This document shows positions 51,310 through 62,219 of a stretch of DNA of 64,000 nt, piece after piece. Origin of the DNA: Pontitalea aquivivens (GTDB lineage: Bacteria; Pseudomonadota; Alphaproteobacteria; Rhodobacterales; Rhodobacteraceae); NCBI RefSeq assembly GCF_046507575.1, contig NZ_JBKFEY010000001.1, positions 372,001 through 436,000 on the forward strand, given 5' to 3'. The notes beneath the pieces were generated by a model. The model had not been told where the DNA came from. It saw only the letters and a list, made by a program, of their open reading frames with translations, and did no database searches. Made by a program: the position numbers and the translations under genes. The number at the start of each line of letters is the position of its first letter. Positions within the stretch are counted from its first letter, which is position 1.

Positions 51310-53415
51310 ATGGCCGACCTTCTGATCGAACTCTTCTCCGAGGAAATTCCGGCCCGGATGCAGGCCCGCGCGCGCGAGGATCTGAAGAAGCTGGTGACCG
51401 ACGGGCTGGTCAATGCCGGGCTGCATTACGTCAGCGCCGGGGCTTTTTCCACGCCGCGCCGCCTGACCCTGACGATCGAGGGGCTGTCGGCCGAAAGCCC
51501 CACCCTGCGCGAAGAACGCAAGGGCCCCGCCACCACCGCGCCCGAGGCCGCGGTGCAGGGCTTCTTGCGGTCGACCGGCCTGACGCCGGATCAGCTGGAT
51601 GTGCGCGACGACAAGAAGGGCCAGGTCTATTTCGCGGTCATCGAAAAGCCCGGCCGCAAGGCGCCCGAAATCGTGGCCGAGGTGCTGGAAACCACGATCC
51701 GCAATTTCCCCTGGCCGAAGTCGATGCGCTGGGGGGCGGGGACGTTGCGCTGGGTGCGCCCGCTGCATTCGATCCTGTGCCTCCTGTCCGATGAGACCGG
51801 CGCGCAGGTCGTGCCGCTGAACGTTGACGGGATCGTGGCGGGCAACACCACCGAAGGCCACCGCTTCATGGCGCCGGGCCGCTTTGCCGTCACCTCGTTC
51901 GACGACTACCGCGCGAAACTGCGCGCGGCCAGGGTGCTTCTGGACAGCGCGGAACGCGAAGCCCACATCCTGCACGATGCGCAGAACCAGGCCTTCGCGC
52001 GCGGCCTTGAACTGGTCGAGGACCGGGGCCTGCTGGCCGAGGTGGCGGGCCTTGTCGAATGGCCCGTGGTGCTGATGGGCGACATCGCCCCCGATTTCCT
52101 GGGCCTGCCGCCCGAGGTGCTGCAGACCTCGATGAAGGAACACCAGAAGTTCTTCTCGCTCCGTAACCCACAAACGGCCCGGATCGAGGGCTTTGTGACG
52201 GTGGCCAACCGTGAAACCGCCGACCACGGCGCCACGATCCTGGCGGGCAACCTCAAGGTGCTGTCGGCGCGGCTGTCGGATGCCAGGTTCTTCTGGGAAA
52301 ACGACCTGCGACTGGTCAGGACCGAGGGGCTCGAGGGCATGGGCGCGGGCCTGGCCAACGTCACCTTCCACAACAAGCTGGGCAGCCAGGCCGACCGCAT
52401 CGCCCGCATCGCGGCGCTGGCACGCGAAATCGCCCCGCTGGTCGGCGCCTCGCCGGATCTCGCCGCCGAGGCCGCGCGCGTGGTCAAGGCCGACCTGCGG
52501 TCCGCGATGGTCGGCGAATTCCCCGAATTGCAGGGCGTGATGGGCGGCTATTACGCCCGTGCCGCCGGCCTGCCGGATGCCGTGGCCAATGCCTGCAAGG
52601 CGCATTATTCGCCCCTTGGTCCAGGCGACGAGGTGCCGACCGAACCCGTCTCGGTCGCCGTGGCGCTGGCCGACAAGATCGACACGCTGACCGGCTTCTG
52701 GGCGATCGACGAAAAGCCCACCGGGTCGAAAGACCCCTTCGCGCTGCGCCGCGCCGCGCTGGGGGTGATCCGGCTGGTGCTGGGGAATGGGGTGCGGATT
52801 TCGCTGGTCGAGTTGTTGCACAGCCATTTTTCGTTGCGGGACGCCGGGACGCTGACCCCCTTCTTTGAAGGAGCCTATCAAGACCGCGGCGCCGACCTCC
52901 TCGCCTTCTTCCATGACCGCCTCAAGGTCCATCTCCGCGATCAGGGCATCCGTCATGACGTGATCGACGCCTGCCTGGCCATGCCCGGCAACGATGACCT
53001 CACGCTGCTGGTCAAACGGGCCGAGGCGCTTTCGGCCTTCCTTGGGACCGAGGATGGCGGGAACCTGATCCAGGGCTTCCGCCGCGCCAACAACATCCTG
53101 ATCCAGGCCGAGGCAAAGGACGGGGTGGAATACAGCTTTGGCGCCGATGTGAAATTCGCCGAAACCGATGAGGAACGCGCGCTGTTTGCCGCCCTCGACA
53201 CCGCCGGGGCCGCGATCAAGCCCGCGATGGGATCGCAGGATTTCGCCGCCGTCATGGCCGCGATGGCCGCCCTGCGCGCGCCCATCGACGCCTTCTTCAC
53301 GGCGGTGCAGGTCAACAGCGACAACCCGATCGTGCGCCGCAACCGGCTGAACCTGCTGTCGCGCATCCGCCAGATCTGCCTGTCCGTGGCCGATCTGACC
53401 CGGATCGAGGGCTGA
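51310..53415 (+). CDS. glyS: Glycyl-tRNA synthetase, beta subunit
   Basis: 701 residues, the tRNA-binding subunit of the heterotetrameric enzyme. The N-terminal MADLLIELFSEEIPARMQ, the HD-like middle (about residues 400-520, with ALADKIDTLTGFWAIDEKPTGSKDPFALRR) and the C-terminal anticodon-recognition DALR-like region (FLSRI type, ending NRLNLLSRIRQICLSVADL) are present. Length fits the family. It is the last gene of glyQ-DUF6446-glyS, followed by an inverted pair of repeat copies. Confidence 0.97.
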   Translation: MADLLIELFSEEIPARMQARAREDLKKLVTDGLVNAGLHYVSAGAFSTPRRLTLTIEGLSAESPTLREERKGPATTAPEAAVQGFLRSTGLTPDQLDVRDDKKGQVYFAVIEKPGRKAPEIVAEVLETTIRNFPWPKSMRWGAGTLRWVRPLHSILCLLSDETGAQVVPLNVDGIVAGNTTEGHRFMAPGRFAVTSFDDYRAKLRAARVLLDSAEREAHILHDAQNQAFARGLELVEDRGLLAEVAGLVEWPVVLMGDIAPDFLGLPPEVLQTSMKEHQKFFSLRNPQTARIEGFVTVANRETADHGATILAGNLKVLSARLSDARFFWENDLRLVRTEGLEGMGAGLANVTFHNKLGSQADRIARIAALAREIAPLVGASPDLAAEAARVVKADLRSAMVGEFPELQGVMGGYYARAAGLPDAVANACKAHYSPLGPGDEVPTEPVSVAVALADKIDTLTGFWAIDEKPTGSKDPFALRRAALGVIRLVLGNGVRISLVELLHSHFSLRDAGTLTPFFEGAYQDRGADLLAFFHDRLKVHLRDQGIRHDVIDACLAMPGNDDLTLLVKRAEALSAFLGTEDGGNLIQGFRRANNILIQAEAKDGVEYSFGADVKFAETDEERALFAALDTAGAAIKPAMGSQDFAAVMAAMAALRAPIDAFFTAVQVNSDNPIVRRNRLNLLSRIRQICLSVADLTRIEG

Positions 53416-53442
53416 CCCGGGGCCTGCGCCGGCCCCGCCCGG

Positions 53443-53503
53443 GGCAGGTATTTGAAGCAAGGTGAAACTGGCTTTCATCTTGCCCCAAATACCTCCGCCG
53501 GAG
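53443..53503. repeat. Intergenic repeat copy h: inverted pair
   Basis: A forward half-copy (GGCAGGTATTTGAAGCAAGGTGAAA, 53443-53467) is followed after five bases by a reverse half-copy (TTTCATCTTGCCCCAAATACCTCCGCC, 53473-53499). The two can form a long imperfect hairpin, which may terminate the glyS transcript. Confidence 0.75.
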
Positions 53504-53628
53504 GCTTCCGCAGGGGCCGTGCGCGCAGGTGGCGGGGCGGGGCGGTCCGGTGGGGCCCGCGCGCAAATCGCGCCTTGCCAAGACCCGCTTTCGGCCTATG
53601 CTGCGCAAGGGCCCCGGGGATTGCTGCG

Positions 53629-56172
<2,544 letters not shown>

Positions 56173-56390
56173 GATTTCTGACGGATTCCTCTGGCGTTAA
56201 CAGTGTCTTGAGAGTATCCGATCCACAGGCACAGGATGCTGATTCGCAGTGCCTGCTTTGGCAGATTTCCGCCGTTTTCATGGCGGAAATGGGTTGTTTT
56301 TTTCCCTTGGGTGGACTCTGTGGGTCGCTTCGGTTAATCGGCTGCGGTCGCGGCTGATGCCGGGGCGCTTGTCCTTATCGGGAAGTAAAC
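56173..56390. other. Intergenic region with terminator; possible small RNA
   Basis: 218 bp without a gene, lower in GC than its surroundings. It contains a GTTAAC-bearing stretch, a CTGC-TTTG-GCAG palindrome at 56254-56265 and a strong terminator. It could hold the end of the PPDK-like transcript or an independent small RNA ending near 56304. Confidence 0.4.
56267..56304 (+). terminator. Rho-independent terminator
   Basis: Arms TTTCCGCC and GGCGGAAA enclose GTTTTCAT and are followed by TGGGTTG and seven T. It lies 95 bp after the PPDK-like stop codon. Confidence 0.85.
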
Positions 56391-57068
56391 ATGTCAGTGC
56401 TGAAAAGCTGGACGGGGGGCGCGGTCGTCCTCCTGGCCTTGGCCGGAGGCTTGCGTGCCGAAGTCACGGTAAGCCAGTCCAATGATCCCACCGCCAGCGT
56501 GGATCAGGGACTGGTCGCGCTTCTGGGCCAGGAACGCTCGGCCTTTGAAACCGTCGCACCCAACCGGATCGTGGCCATTTCCAACGCGCCGAAACCTGCA
56601 AGATCGAAAGATGCCCCCGCCGAAGTCACCGCGGAATGGCTGGCCAGCCAGCCTGCGCCCACGGGGGGGCCGGAACTGACCTGCCTGGCCGAGGCCCTGT
56701 ATCATGAGGCGCGCGGCGAATCGCTGGCCGGTCAGGTGGCGGTTGCCGAGGTGATCCTGAACCGGGTCGATGATGCGGCTTTCCCCGGATCGGTCTGCGG
56801 GGTGGTCAAGCAGGGCAATGCGCGGGGCTGCCAGTTTTCCTATGTCTGCGATGGCAAGCCGGACCGCGTGCGCGAACCGGGGGCCTATGACCGTGTGGCC
56901 AAGATCGCCAAGGCGATGCTGGATGGCGCGCCGCGCGGCCTGACCGACGGGGCGACCTATTTCCACACGCCGGCGGTGCGGCCCAGCTGGTCCAGGCGCT
57001 TTACCCGGACCACGCGGATCGGCAGCCATATCTTCTATCGCCCGCCGCTGCGCACCGCGCAACGCTAG
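56391..57068 (+). CDS. Cell wall hydrolase, SleB family
   Basis: 225 residues. A signal peptide (GGAVVLLALAGGLRA) is followed by a linker of about 75 residues and a SleB/hydrolase_2 domain. The catalytic Glu lies in CLAEALYHEARGES, and the metal- or disulfide-related QFSYVCDG and the late THFHTP-like segment (ATYFHTPAVRPSWSR) are intact. It probably cleaves peptidoglycan glycan strands in the periplasm during remodelling. It has no partner genes; a terminator lies upstream, so it should have its own promoter. Confidence 0.92.
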   Translation: MSVLKSWTGGAVVLLALAGGLRAEVTVSQSNDPTASVDQGLVALLGQERSAFETVAPNRIVAISNAPKPARSKDAPAEVTAEWLASQPAPTGGPELTCLAEALYHEARGESLAGQVAVAEVILNRVDDAAFPGSVCGVVKQGNARGCQFSYVCDGKPDRVREPGAYDRVAKIAKAMLDGAPRGLTDGATYFHTPAVRPSWSRRFTRTTRIGSHIFYRPPLRTAQR

Positions 57069-57166
57069 GGCCGGGGCAGGTTGCGGCGGCGTCCTTGCGA
57101 TGCCGTTTCGGGGTGGGCCTTGGCCCGCCCTTTGCCTATGATCCGCCGACTGAAAGCGGAAGCCCC

Positions 57167-58108
57167 ATGACCAGCGACATCACCCTTGCCTTCGCCCATC
57201 CCGAAGAACGCGCCGAGGCGTCAGCCGGGGCCGATCCGCGCGACCGGATCAGCCTGCGCGATCATGTGGTCGAGGCCGATATCGGCGCGTTTCAGCAGGA
57301 ACGCGGCCATAGCCAGCGGCTGCGCTTCAATGTGGTGGCCGAGGTGCGCCCCCATCCCGCGCCGCTGGAAGATGACGTGGATCGTATCCTGTCCTACGAC
57401 CGCATCACCGAGGCGATCGCGGCGGAACTGGCGGCGGAACGGCTGAACCTGCTGGAAACGCTGGCCGAACGGGTGGCCGAACGGGTGTTGGCCGAACCGC
57501 AGGCGATGCGGGTGTTCGTGCGCATCGAAAAGCTGGACCGCGGGCCCGGCGCGCTGGGGGTGGAAATCGTGCGGTCACGCGCGGGCGTTCCGGTGCAGGC
57601 GCTGGCCGCCGATGGCAGCGCGCAGGCGCTGCATCCGCTGGTGGTTTATCTGTCCAATGCCGCGATTGCGGCGCCGGACCTGCCGGCGCGGCTGGACGCG
57701 TTGCAGGCGACGGGGCTGCCGGTGATCCTGACGGTGGGGTTGCCCGACAGTCCGGCGCCGCAGACCGGCCACCGCCCGACGCAGCGCCGGATCGACCTGC
57801 TGGCGATCGAACAGAACGCCTGGGTGCTGGCCGCACGCGACCCGCGCTGTGTGGTGGTGGCGACGCGGACCGAAATCGACTGGGCGATGAAGCATGGCCA
57901 GATGATCGTCTGGGCGCCGTCCAAGATCGTGCTGGACGCGGTCGATGGGCCGAAGGCGCCCGCCCATAATGCAGTGGCGCTGACGTTGTGGCTGGCCGAG
58001 ACGCTGGCGGCCACGCGGCTGGAACTTCACGGTGATGTTTCAGCCCCGGCAGGAAGCCGCGTGCCGGTGTTGCCGGTGCCGCTGGATGGCTTGCCAAGCC
58101 GCGCCTGA
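57167..58108 (+). CDS. folB: Dihydroneopterin aldolase (FolB) with C-terminal extension
   Basis: 313 residues, more than twice a plain FolB (about 120). The FolB domain (about residues 25-145) has ISLRDHVVEADIGAFQQERG at the substrate-binding start, LSYDRITEAIAAEL and the ERVAERVLAEPQAMRVFVRIEKL segment. The remaining 165 residues (YLSNAAIAAPDLPARLDAL to the end) do not match a domain I can name. It should convert dihydroneopterin to the hydroxymethyl compound for folate synthesis. It is followed by folP after 17 bases and then glmM, a common alphaproteobacterial operon. Confidence 0.88.
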   Translation: MTSDITLAFAHPEERAEASAGADPRDRISLRDHVVEADIGAFQQERGHSQRLRFNVVAEVRPHPAPLEDDVDRILSYDRITEAIAAELAAERLNLLETLAERVAERVLAEPQAMRVFVRIEKLDRGPGALGVEIVRSRAGVPVQALAADGSAQALHPLVVYLSNAAIAAPDLPARLDALQATGLPVILTVGLPDSPAPQTGHRPTQRRIDLLAIEQNAWVLAARDPRCVVVATRTEIDWAMKHGQMIVWAPSKIVLDAVDGPKAPAHNAVALTLWLAETLAATRLELHGDVSAPAGSRVPVLPVPLDGLPSRA

Positions 58109-58125
58109 TCGGGTGAAAGCGGGGC

Positions 58126-59145
58126 ATGAGCAGGCTGTATTACCGACCGATCGCGATGACCGATGCCGCGCGCCCCGCCGGGGCCTTGCCGCTTGCGGGG
58201 GGGTGGTGCTGGTTCGACCGGGTCGAGGTGCTGGCCCGTGACGGCGCGCGTGGGATCATCGCCGCCGCCGATCTGCCCGCCGATGTCGCGCAGCGCCTGA
58301 CCGCGCCGCGCGCGCCGTTGGCGGGCCTGGATTTCGCCGCGCCCCGGATCATGGGCATTGTGAACGTGACGCCCGACAGCTTTTCCGACGGTGGACGCTT
58401 TGACCGCCCCGGGGCAGCGCTGGCGCAGGCGCGCGCGCTGCTGGCGGCGGGGGCGGATATTCTGGATATTGGCGGGGAATCGACGCGCCCCGGTGCCGCG
58501 ACCGTGCCGGTGGCCGATGAAATCGCCCGCACCGCCCCGGTGATCGCCGCGTTGCGTCAGGCGGGCCAGGGTGCGCCGGTGTCGATCGACACGCGCAAGG
58601 CCGATGTGGCGCGCGCGGCGCTGGCGGCGGGGGCCGATCTGGTCAACGACGTGGCCGCGATGGGCTATGACCCCTTGATGGCCAGCCTTCTGGCCGAAAC
58701 CGGCGCGCCGGTCTGCCTGATGCATACCCAGGGTACGCCCGAGGTGATGCAGAATGATCCGCGCTATGACGATGTGTTGCTGGATGTCTATGACCATCTG
58801 GCCGCCCGCATCGCGGTGGCCGAGGTGGCGGGCATTGACCGCGCGCGGATCGTGGTCGACCCCGGCATCGGCTTTGGCAAGACGGTGCAGCATAATCTGG
58901 CGCTGATCCGGGGGCTGTCGCTGTTTCACGGGCTGGGCTGCGTGGTGTTGCTGGGCCTGTCGCGCAAGCGTTTCATCGGCACCATTGGCGGGGCCGGGGC
59001 GCCTGATGCGCGCCTGCCGGGCACGCTGGCGCTGACGCAGGTGGGGCTGGCGCAGGGGGTGCAGATCCACCGCGTGCATGATGTGGCCGGGATCGCGCAG
59101 GGCCTGGCCCTTTGGCGCGCTGTCATCGAGGGATATGGGGCATGA
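58126..59145 (+). CDS. folP: Dihydropteroate synthase
   Basis: 339 residues, TIM barrel. It joins dihydropterin pyrophosphate and p-aminobenzoate to dihydropteroate, the sulfonamide target. The conserved MGIVNVTPDSFSDGG, DIGGESTRPGA, VNDVAAM and the late GLSRKRFIG are all intact. An N-terminal extension of about 65 residues precedes the barrel, as in relatives. It overlaps glmM by four bases (ATGA). Confidence 0.96.
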   Translation: MSRLYYRPIAMTDAARPAGALPLAGGWCWFDRVEVLARDGARGIIAAADLPADVAQRLTAPRAPLAGLDFAAPRIMGIVNVTPDSFSDGGRFDRPGAALAQARALLAAGADILDIGGESTRPGAATVPVADEIARTAPVIAALRQAGQGAPVSIDTRKADVARAALAAGADLVNDVAAMGYDPLMASLLAETGAPVCLMHTQGTPEVMQNDPRYDDVLLDVYDHLAARIAVAEVAGIDRARIVVDPGIGFGKTVQHNLALIRGLSLFHGLGCVVLLGLSRKRFIGTIGGAGAPDARLPGTLALTQVGLAQGVQIHRVHDVAGIAQGLALWRAVIEGYGA

Positions 59146-60485
59146 GCAGAAAGCTTTTCGGAACCGACGGGGTGCGCGGGTGCGCCAACAGCTGGCCGAT
59201 GACCGCCGAAATGGCGCTGCGGCTGGGGGCCGCGGCGGGGCGCTATTTCCGGCGCGACGGGCGCAACGGGCACCGGGTGGTGATTGGCAAGGATACGCGC
59301 CTGTCGGGCTATATGCTGGAAAACGCGCTGACGGCGGGGCTGACCTCGACGGGGATGAACGTGCTGCTGCTGGGCCCGGTGCCCACGCCGGCGGTGGGGT
59401 TTCTGACGCGGTCCATGCGGGCGGATATCGGCATCATGATTTCGGCCAGCCATAATCCCGCGGCTGATAACGGCATCAAGTTCTTCGGACCCGATGGCTT
59501 CAAGCTGTCGGATGAGGCCGAGGCCGAGATCGAGGCGATCGTCGCCGCCGAAATCACCCCCGCCCAGCCGCAGAACATCGGCCGTGCCAAGCGGATCGAC
59601 GACGGGCGGGGCCGCTATGTCGAATATGCCAAGACCACCTTTCCGGGGCGCGGCCAGCTTTCGGGCCTGAAGGTCGTGGTCGATTGCGCCAACGGCGCGG
59701 CCTATCGCGCCGCCCCCGAGGTGCTGTGGGAACTGGGCGCCGAGGTGATCCCCGTGGGGGTCGCGCCCAACGGGTTCAACATCAACGACAACTGCGGATC
59801 AACCCATACCGATACGGCGGCGGCGGCGGTGCTGGCGCATGGCGCGGATCTGGGGATCAGCCTGGATGGCGATGCCGACCGGGTGATGATCCTGGATGAA
59901 ACCGGCCGGGTGGCGGATGGCGATCAGATCATGGCGCTGTTCGCCGCCCGCTGGGCCGCCGAGGGGCGGCTGCGCGGCGGGGCGCTGGTGGCGACGGTGA
60001 TGTCGAACCTGGGGCTTGAACGGTTCCTGCAGGCGCGGGGCTTGCGGCTGGAGCGCACGGCGGTGGGCGACCGCTATGTGGTGGAACGGATGCGCGCGGG
60101 GGGCTTCAACCTGGGGGGTGAACAATCGGGCCATATCGTGATGACCGATTATGCCACCACCGGCGACGGGCTGATCGCGGGGCTGCAATTCCTGGCGGCG
60201 ATGGTGGAAACCGGGGCGAAGGCGTCCGGGCTGGTGGCCCAGTTCGATACGGTGCCGCAGATGCTGAAGAACGTGCGCTATGAAGCGGGGCGCGAGCCTT
60301 TGGCCAATGACCGCGTGCGCCAGGTGATTGCCGCGGCCGAGGCGCGGCTGGAGGGGCAGGGGCGTGTGCTGATCCGCAAATCGGGGACCGAACCCCTGAT
60401 CCGTGTCATGGCCGAAGCCGAGGATGCTGCGCTGTTGGCGCGCACCGTCGATGAGATTGTCGAGGCCGTCGCGACCGTCGCCTGA
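59142..60485 (+). CDS. glmM: Phosphoglucosamine mutase
   Basis: 447 residues. It interconverts glucosamine-6-phosphate and glucosamine-1-phosphate for peptidoglycan and lipopolysaccharide precursors. The start KLFGTDGVRG, the phosphoserine loop ISASHNPAADNG with Ser103, the metal loop DGDADRVMILD and the sugar loop GGEQSGHIVM are all standard. The C-terminal RKSGTEPLIRVMAEA binds phosphate. ATG 59142 overlaps the folP stop, so the pair is translationally coupled. Confidence 0.97.
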   Translation: MSRKLFGTDGVRGCANSWPMTAEMALRLGAAAGRYFRRDGRNGHRVVIGKDTRLSGYMLENALTAGLTSTGMNVLLLGPVPTPAVGFLTRSMRADIGIMISASHNPAADNGIKFFGPDGFKLSDEAEAEIEAIVAAEITPAQPQNIGRAKRIDDGRGRYVEYAKTTFPGRGQLSGLKVVVDCANGAAYRAAPEVLWELGAEVIPVGVAPNGFNINDNCGSTHTDTAAAAVLAHGADLGISLDGDADRVMILDETGRVADGDQIMALFAARWAAEGRLRGGALVATVMSNLGLERFLQARGLRLERTAVGDRYVVERMRAGGFNLGGEQSGHIVMTDYATTGDGLIAGLQFLAAMVETGAKASGLVAQFDTVPQMLKNVRYEAGREPLANDRVRQVIAAAEARLEGQGRVLIRKSGTEPLIRVMAEAEDAALLARTVDEIVEAVATVA

Positions 60486-60505
60486 GCGGGGTGCGCGTGG
60501 CCGCC

Positions 60506-60557
60506 GCCGGGGGTTTTCCACCCCCGGACCCCCGGAAGGTATTTCGGGCAAGATGAA
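60506..60557 (+). repeat. Intergenic repeat copy i
   Basis: CCGGGGGTTTTCCACCCCCGG hairpin, then ACCCCCGGAAGGTATTTCGGGCAAGATGAA. It lies between glmM and the ilvC terminator. Confidence 0.75.
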
Positions 60558-60561
60558 TGGG

Positions 60562-60592
60562 GAAAGAAAAAGGGCGCCCGGCGGGGCGCCCT
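60562..60592 (-). terminator. Rho-independent terminator of ilvC
   Basis: On the minus strand AGGGCGCCC and GGGCGCCCT enclose a four-base loop and run into TTTTTCTTTCC. It starts 19 bp after the ilvC stop. Confidence 0.92.
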
Positions 60593-60611
60593 TCGGGTGT
60601 CTGGGGCGCGA

Positions 60612-61634
60612 TCAGTTGCGCGCCTTGTCGACCATCTTGCCCTTGGAAATCCAGGGCATCATGGCGCGCAGCTTTTCACCGACCTGTTCGATCTGGTGTT
60701 CGTCGTTGATGCGGCGGGTGGCCTTGAAGAAGGGCTGGCCCACGGCGTTTTCCTGCATGAAGTCGCGCACGAACTTGCCGGTCTGGATGTCGGTGAGGAC
60801 TTCCTTCATGCGGCGCTTGGTTTCCTCATAGGGGAGGATGCGCGGGCCGCTGACATATTCGCCATATTCGGCGGTGTTCGAGATCGAGTAGTTCATGTTC
60901 GCGATGCCGCCTTCGTAGATCAGGTCCACGATCAGCTTTACTTCGTGCAGGCATTCGAAATAGGCCATTTCCGGCTCGTAGCCGGCTTCGACCAGGGTTT
61001 CAAAGCCCATGCGGATCAGTTCGACCAGGCCGCCGCAAAGCACGGCCTGTTCGCCGAACAGGTCGGTTTCGCATTCCTGGCGGAAGTTGGTTTCAATGAT
61101 GCCCGAACGCCCGCCGCCGATGGCCGAGCAGTAGGACAGGCCGACTTCCATCGCCTTGCCGGTCGCATCCTGATGCACGGCCACCAGGCAGGGCACGCCG
61201 CCGCCCTTGGTGTATTCGCCGCGCACGGTGTGGCCGGGGCCCTTGGGGGCCATCATGATGACGTCGACGCCGGGCTTGGGCTCGATCAGGCCGAAATGCA
61301 CGTTCAGGCCGTGGGCGAACGCGATCGCCGAGCCTTCGCGCAGGTTGTCATGGACGTATTTCTTGTAGGTTTCGGCCTGCAGTTCGTCGGGCATGGTGAA
61401 CATGATCACGTCGCACCAGGCGGCGGCTTCGGCGATGCCCATGACCTTCAGGCCTTCGGCTTCGGCCTTCCTGGCCGAGGGGCTGCCTTCGCGCAGCGCG
61501 ACCACGAGGTTCTTTGCCCCCGAATCGCGCAGGTTCAGCGCATGGGCGTGGCCCTGGCTGCCGTAGCCCAGGATGGCCACTTTCTTGTCCTTGATCAGGT
61601 TCACATCGCAATCGCGATCGTAATAAACGCGCAT
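60612..61634 (-). CDS. ilvC: Ketol-acid reductoisomerase
   Basis: 340 residues, class I (short) type. It converts acetolactate into dihydroxyisovalerate for valine, leucine and isoleucine synthesis, using NADPH. The Rossmann motif AILGYGSQGHAHALNLRDSG near residue 22 and the metal-binding DLFGEQAVLCGG and the YE/NS pair in the C-terminal helical domain (ECLHEVKLIVDLIYEGG, MNYSISNTAEYG) are complete. It is divergent from two Lrp/AsnC genes that may control it. Confidence 0.97.
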   Translation of the reverse strand: MRVYYDRDCDVNLIKDKKVAILGYGSQGHAHALNLRDSGAKNLVVALREGSPSARKAEAEGLKVMGIAEAAAWCDVIMFTMPDELQAETYKKYVHDNLREGSAIAFAHGLNVHFGLIEPKPGVDVIMMAPKGPGHTVRGEYTKGGGVPCLVAVHQDATGKAMEVGLSYCSAIGGGRSGIIETNFRQECETDLFGEQAVLCGGLVELIRMGFETLVEAGYEPEMAYFECLHEVKLIVDLIYEGGIANMNYSISNTAEYGEYVSGPRILPYEETKRRMKEVLTDIQTGKFVRDFMQENAVGQPFFKATRRINDEHQIEQVGEKLRAMMPWISKGKMVDKARN

Positions 61635-61691
61635 CGGCGGTTCTCCGGTTGTTGATGGGGGCAGGATAGCGGGGTATCCGGGAATGGCTGT

Positions 61692-61749
61692 GCAAAATTT
61701 GCTTTTGTGACCTGTTTTGGCTAATAACTATTCGTCAAATTGGAATTTG
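61692..61749. promoter_or_regulatory. ilvC/lrp divergent control region with two palindromes
   Basis: The AT-rich intergenic segment contains GCAAAATTTGC at 61692-61702 and CAAAT-TGGA-ATTTG at 61736-61749. Lrp-type proteins bind AT-rich palindromes of this kind, so both are candidate operators for the adjacent regulators. Confidence 0.5.
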
Positions 61750-61760
61750 GTGAAACAACC

Positions 61761-62219
61761 ATGCAGATTGATGATACGGACCGGCGCATCCTGCGCCAGC
61801 TGCTGGCCGAGCCGGACCTGCCCACCGCCGAACTGGCCCTGCGCGCGGGTGTGACGGCGGCGACCTGCTGGCGGCGGTTGGAGCGGCTGCGGGCGGGGGG
61901 GGTGCTGCGCGGCGAGGAGGCGGTGATCGACTGGCGCGCGCTGGGCTGGGAGGTTGAGGTGTCGTTGCGATTCACGCTGGACAAGACCCACCCCCGCGCC
62001 TTTGACGAGTTTCTGGAAGCCGCGCGCAAGGTGCCCGAGGTGCTGGAGATCCAGACCTTTCTGGGCCAGACGGATGTGCGCCTGAACGTCATCGCGCGCG
62101 ATATGGCGCATTATCAGGACATTTACCGCGCCCGTATCCTGACGCTGCCGCATATCGCGGATACCGACGCCCTGATGCTGATTTCCACCATCAAGAACAG
62201 CACGGAGCTGCCGCTGTGA
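61761..62219 (+). CDS. Lrp/AsnC family transcriptional regulator 1
   Basis: 152 residues. The winged HTH spans residues 1-60 (IDDTDRRILRQLLAEPDLP; TAATCWRRLERLRAGGVL), and the RAM ligand-binding domain follows, with VLEIQTFLGQTDVRLNVIARD. Lrp/AsnC proteins sense amino acids, here perhaps a branched-chain one given ilvC next door. ATG 61761 was chosen; an in-frame TTG at 61740 is possible and the ribosome-binding site is weak. The gene ends in a GTGA overlap with a second Lrp gene. Confidence 0.93.
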   Translation: MQIDDTDRRILRQLLAEPDLPTAELALRAGVTAATCWRRLERLRAGGVLRGEEAVIDWRALGWEVEVSLRFTLDKTHPRAFDEFLEAARKVPEVLEIQTFLGQTDVRLNVIARDMAHYQDIYRARILTLPHIADTDALMLISTIKNSTELPL

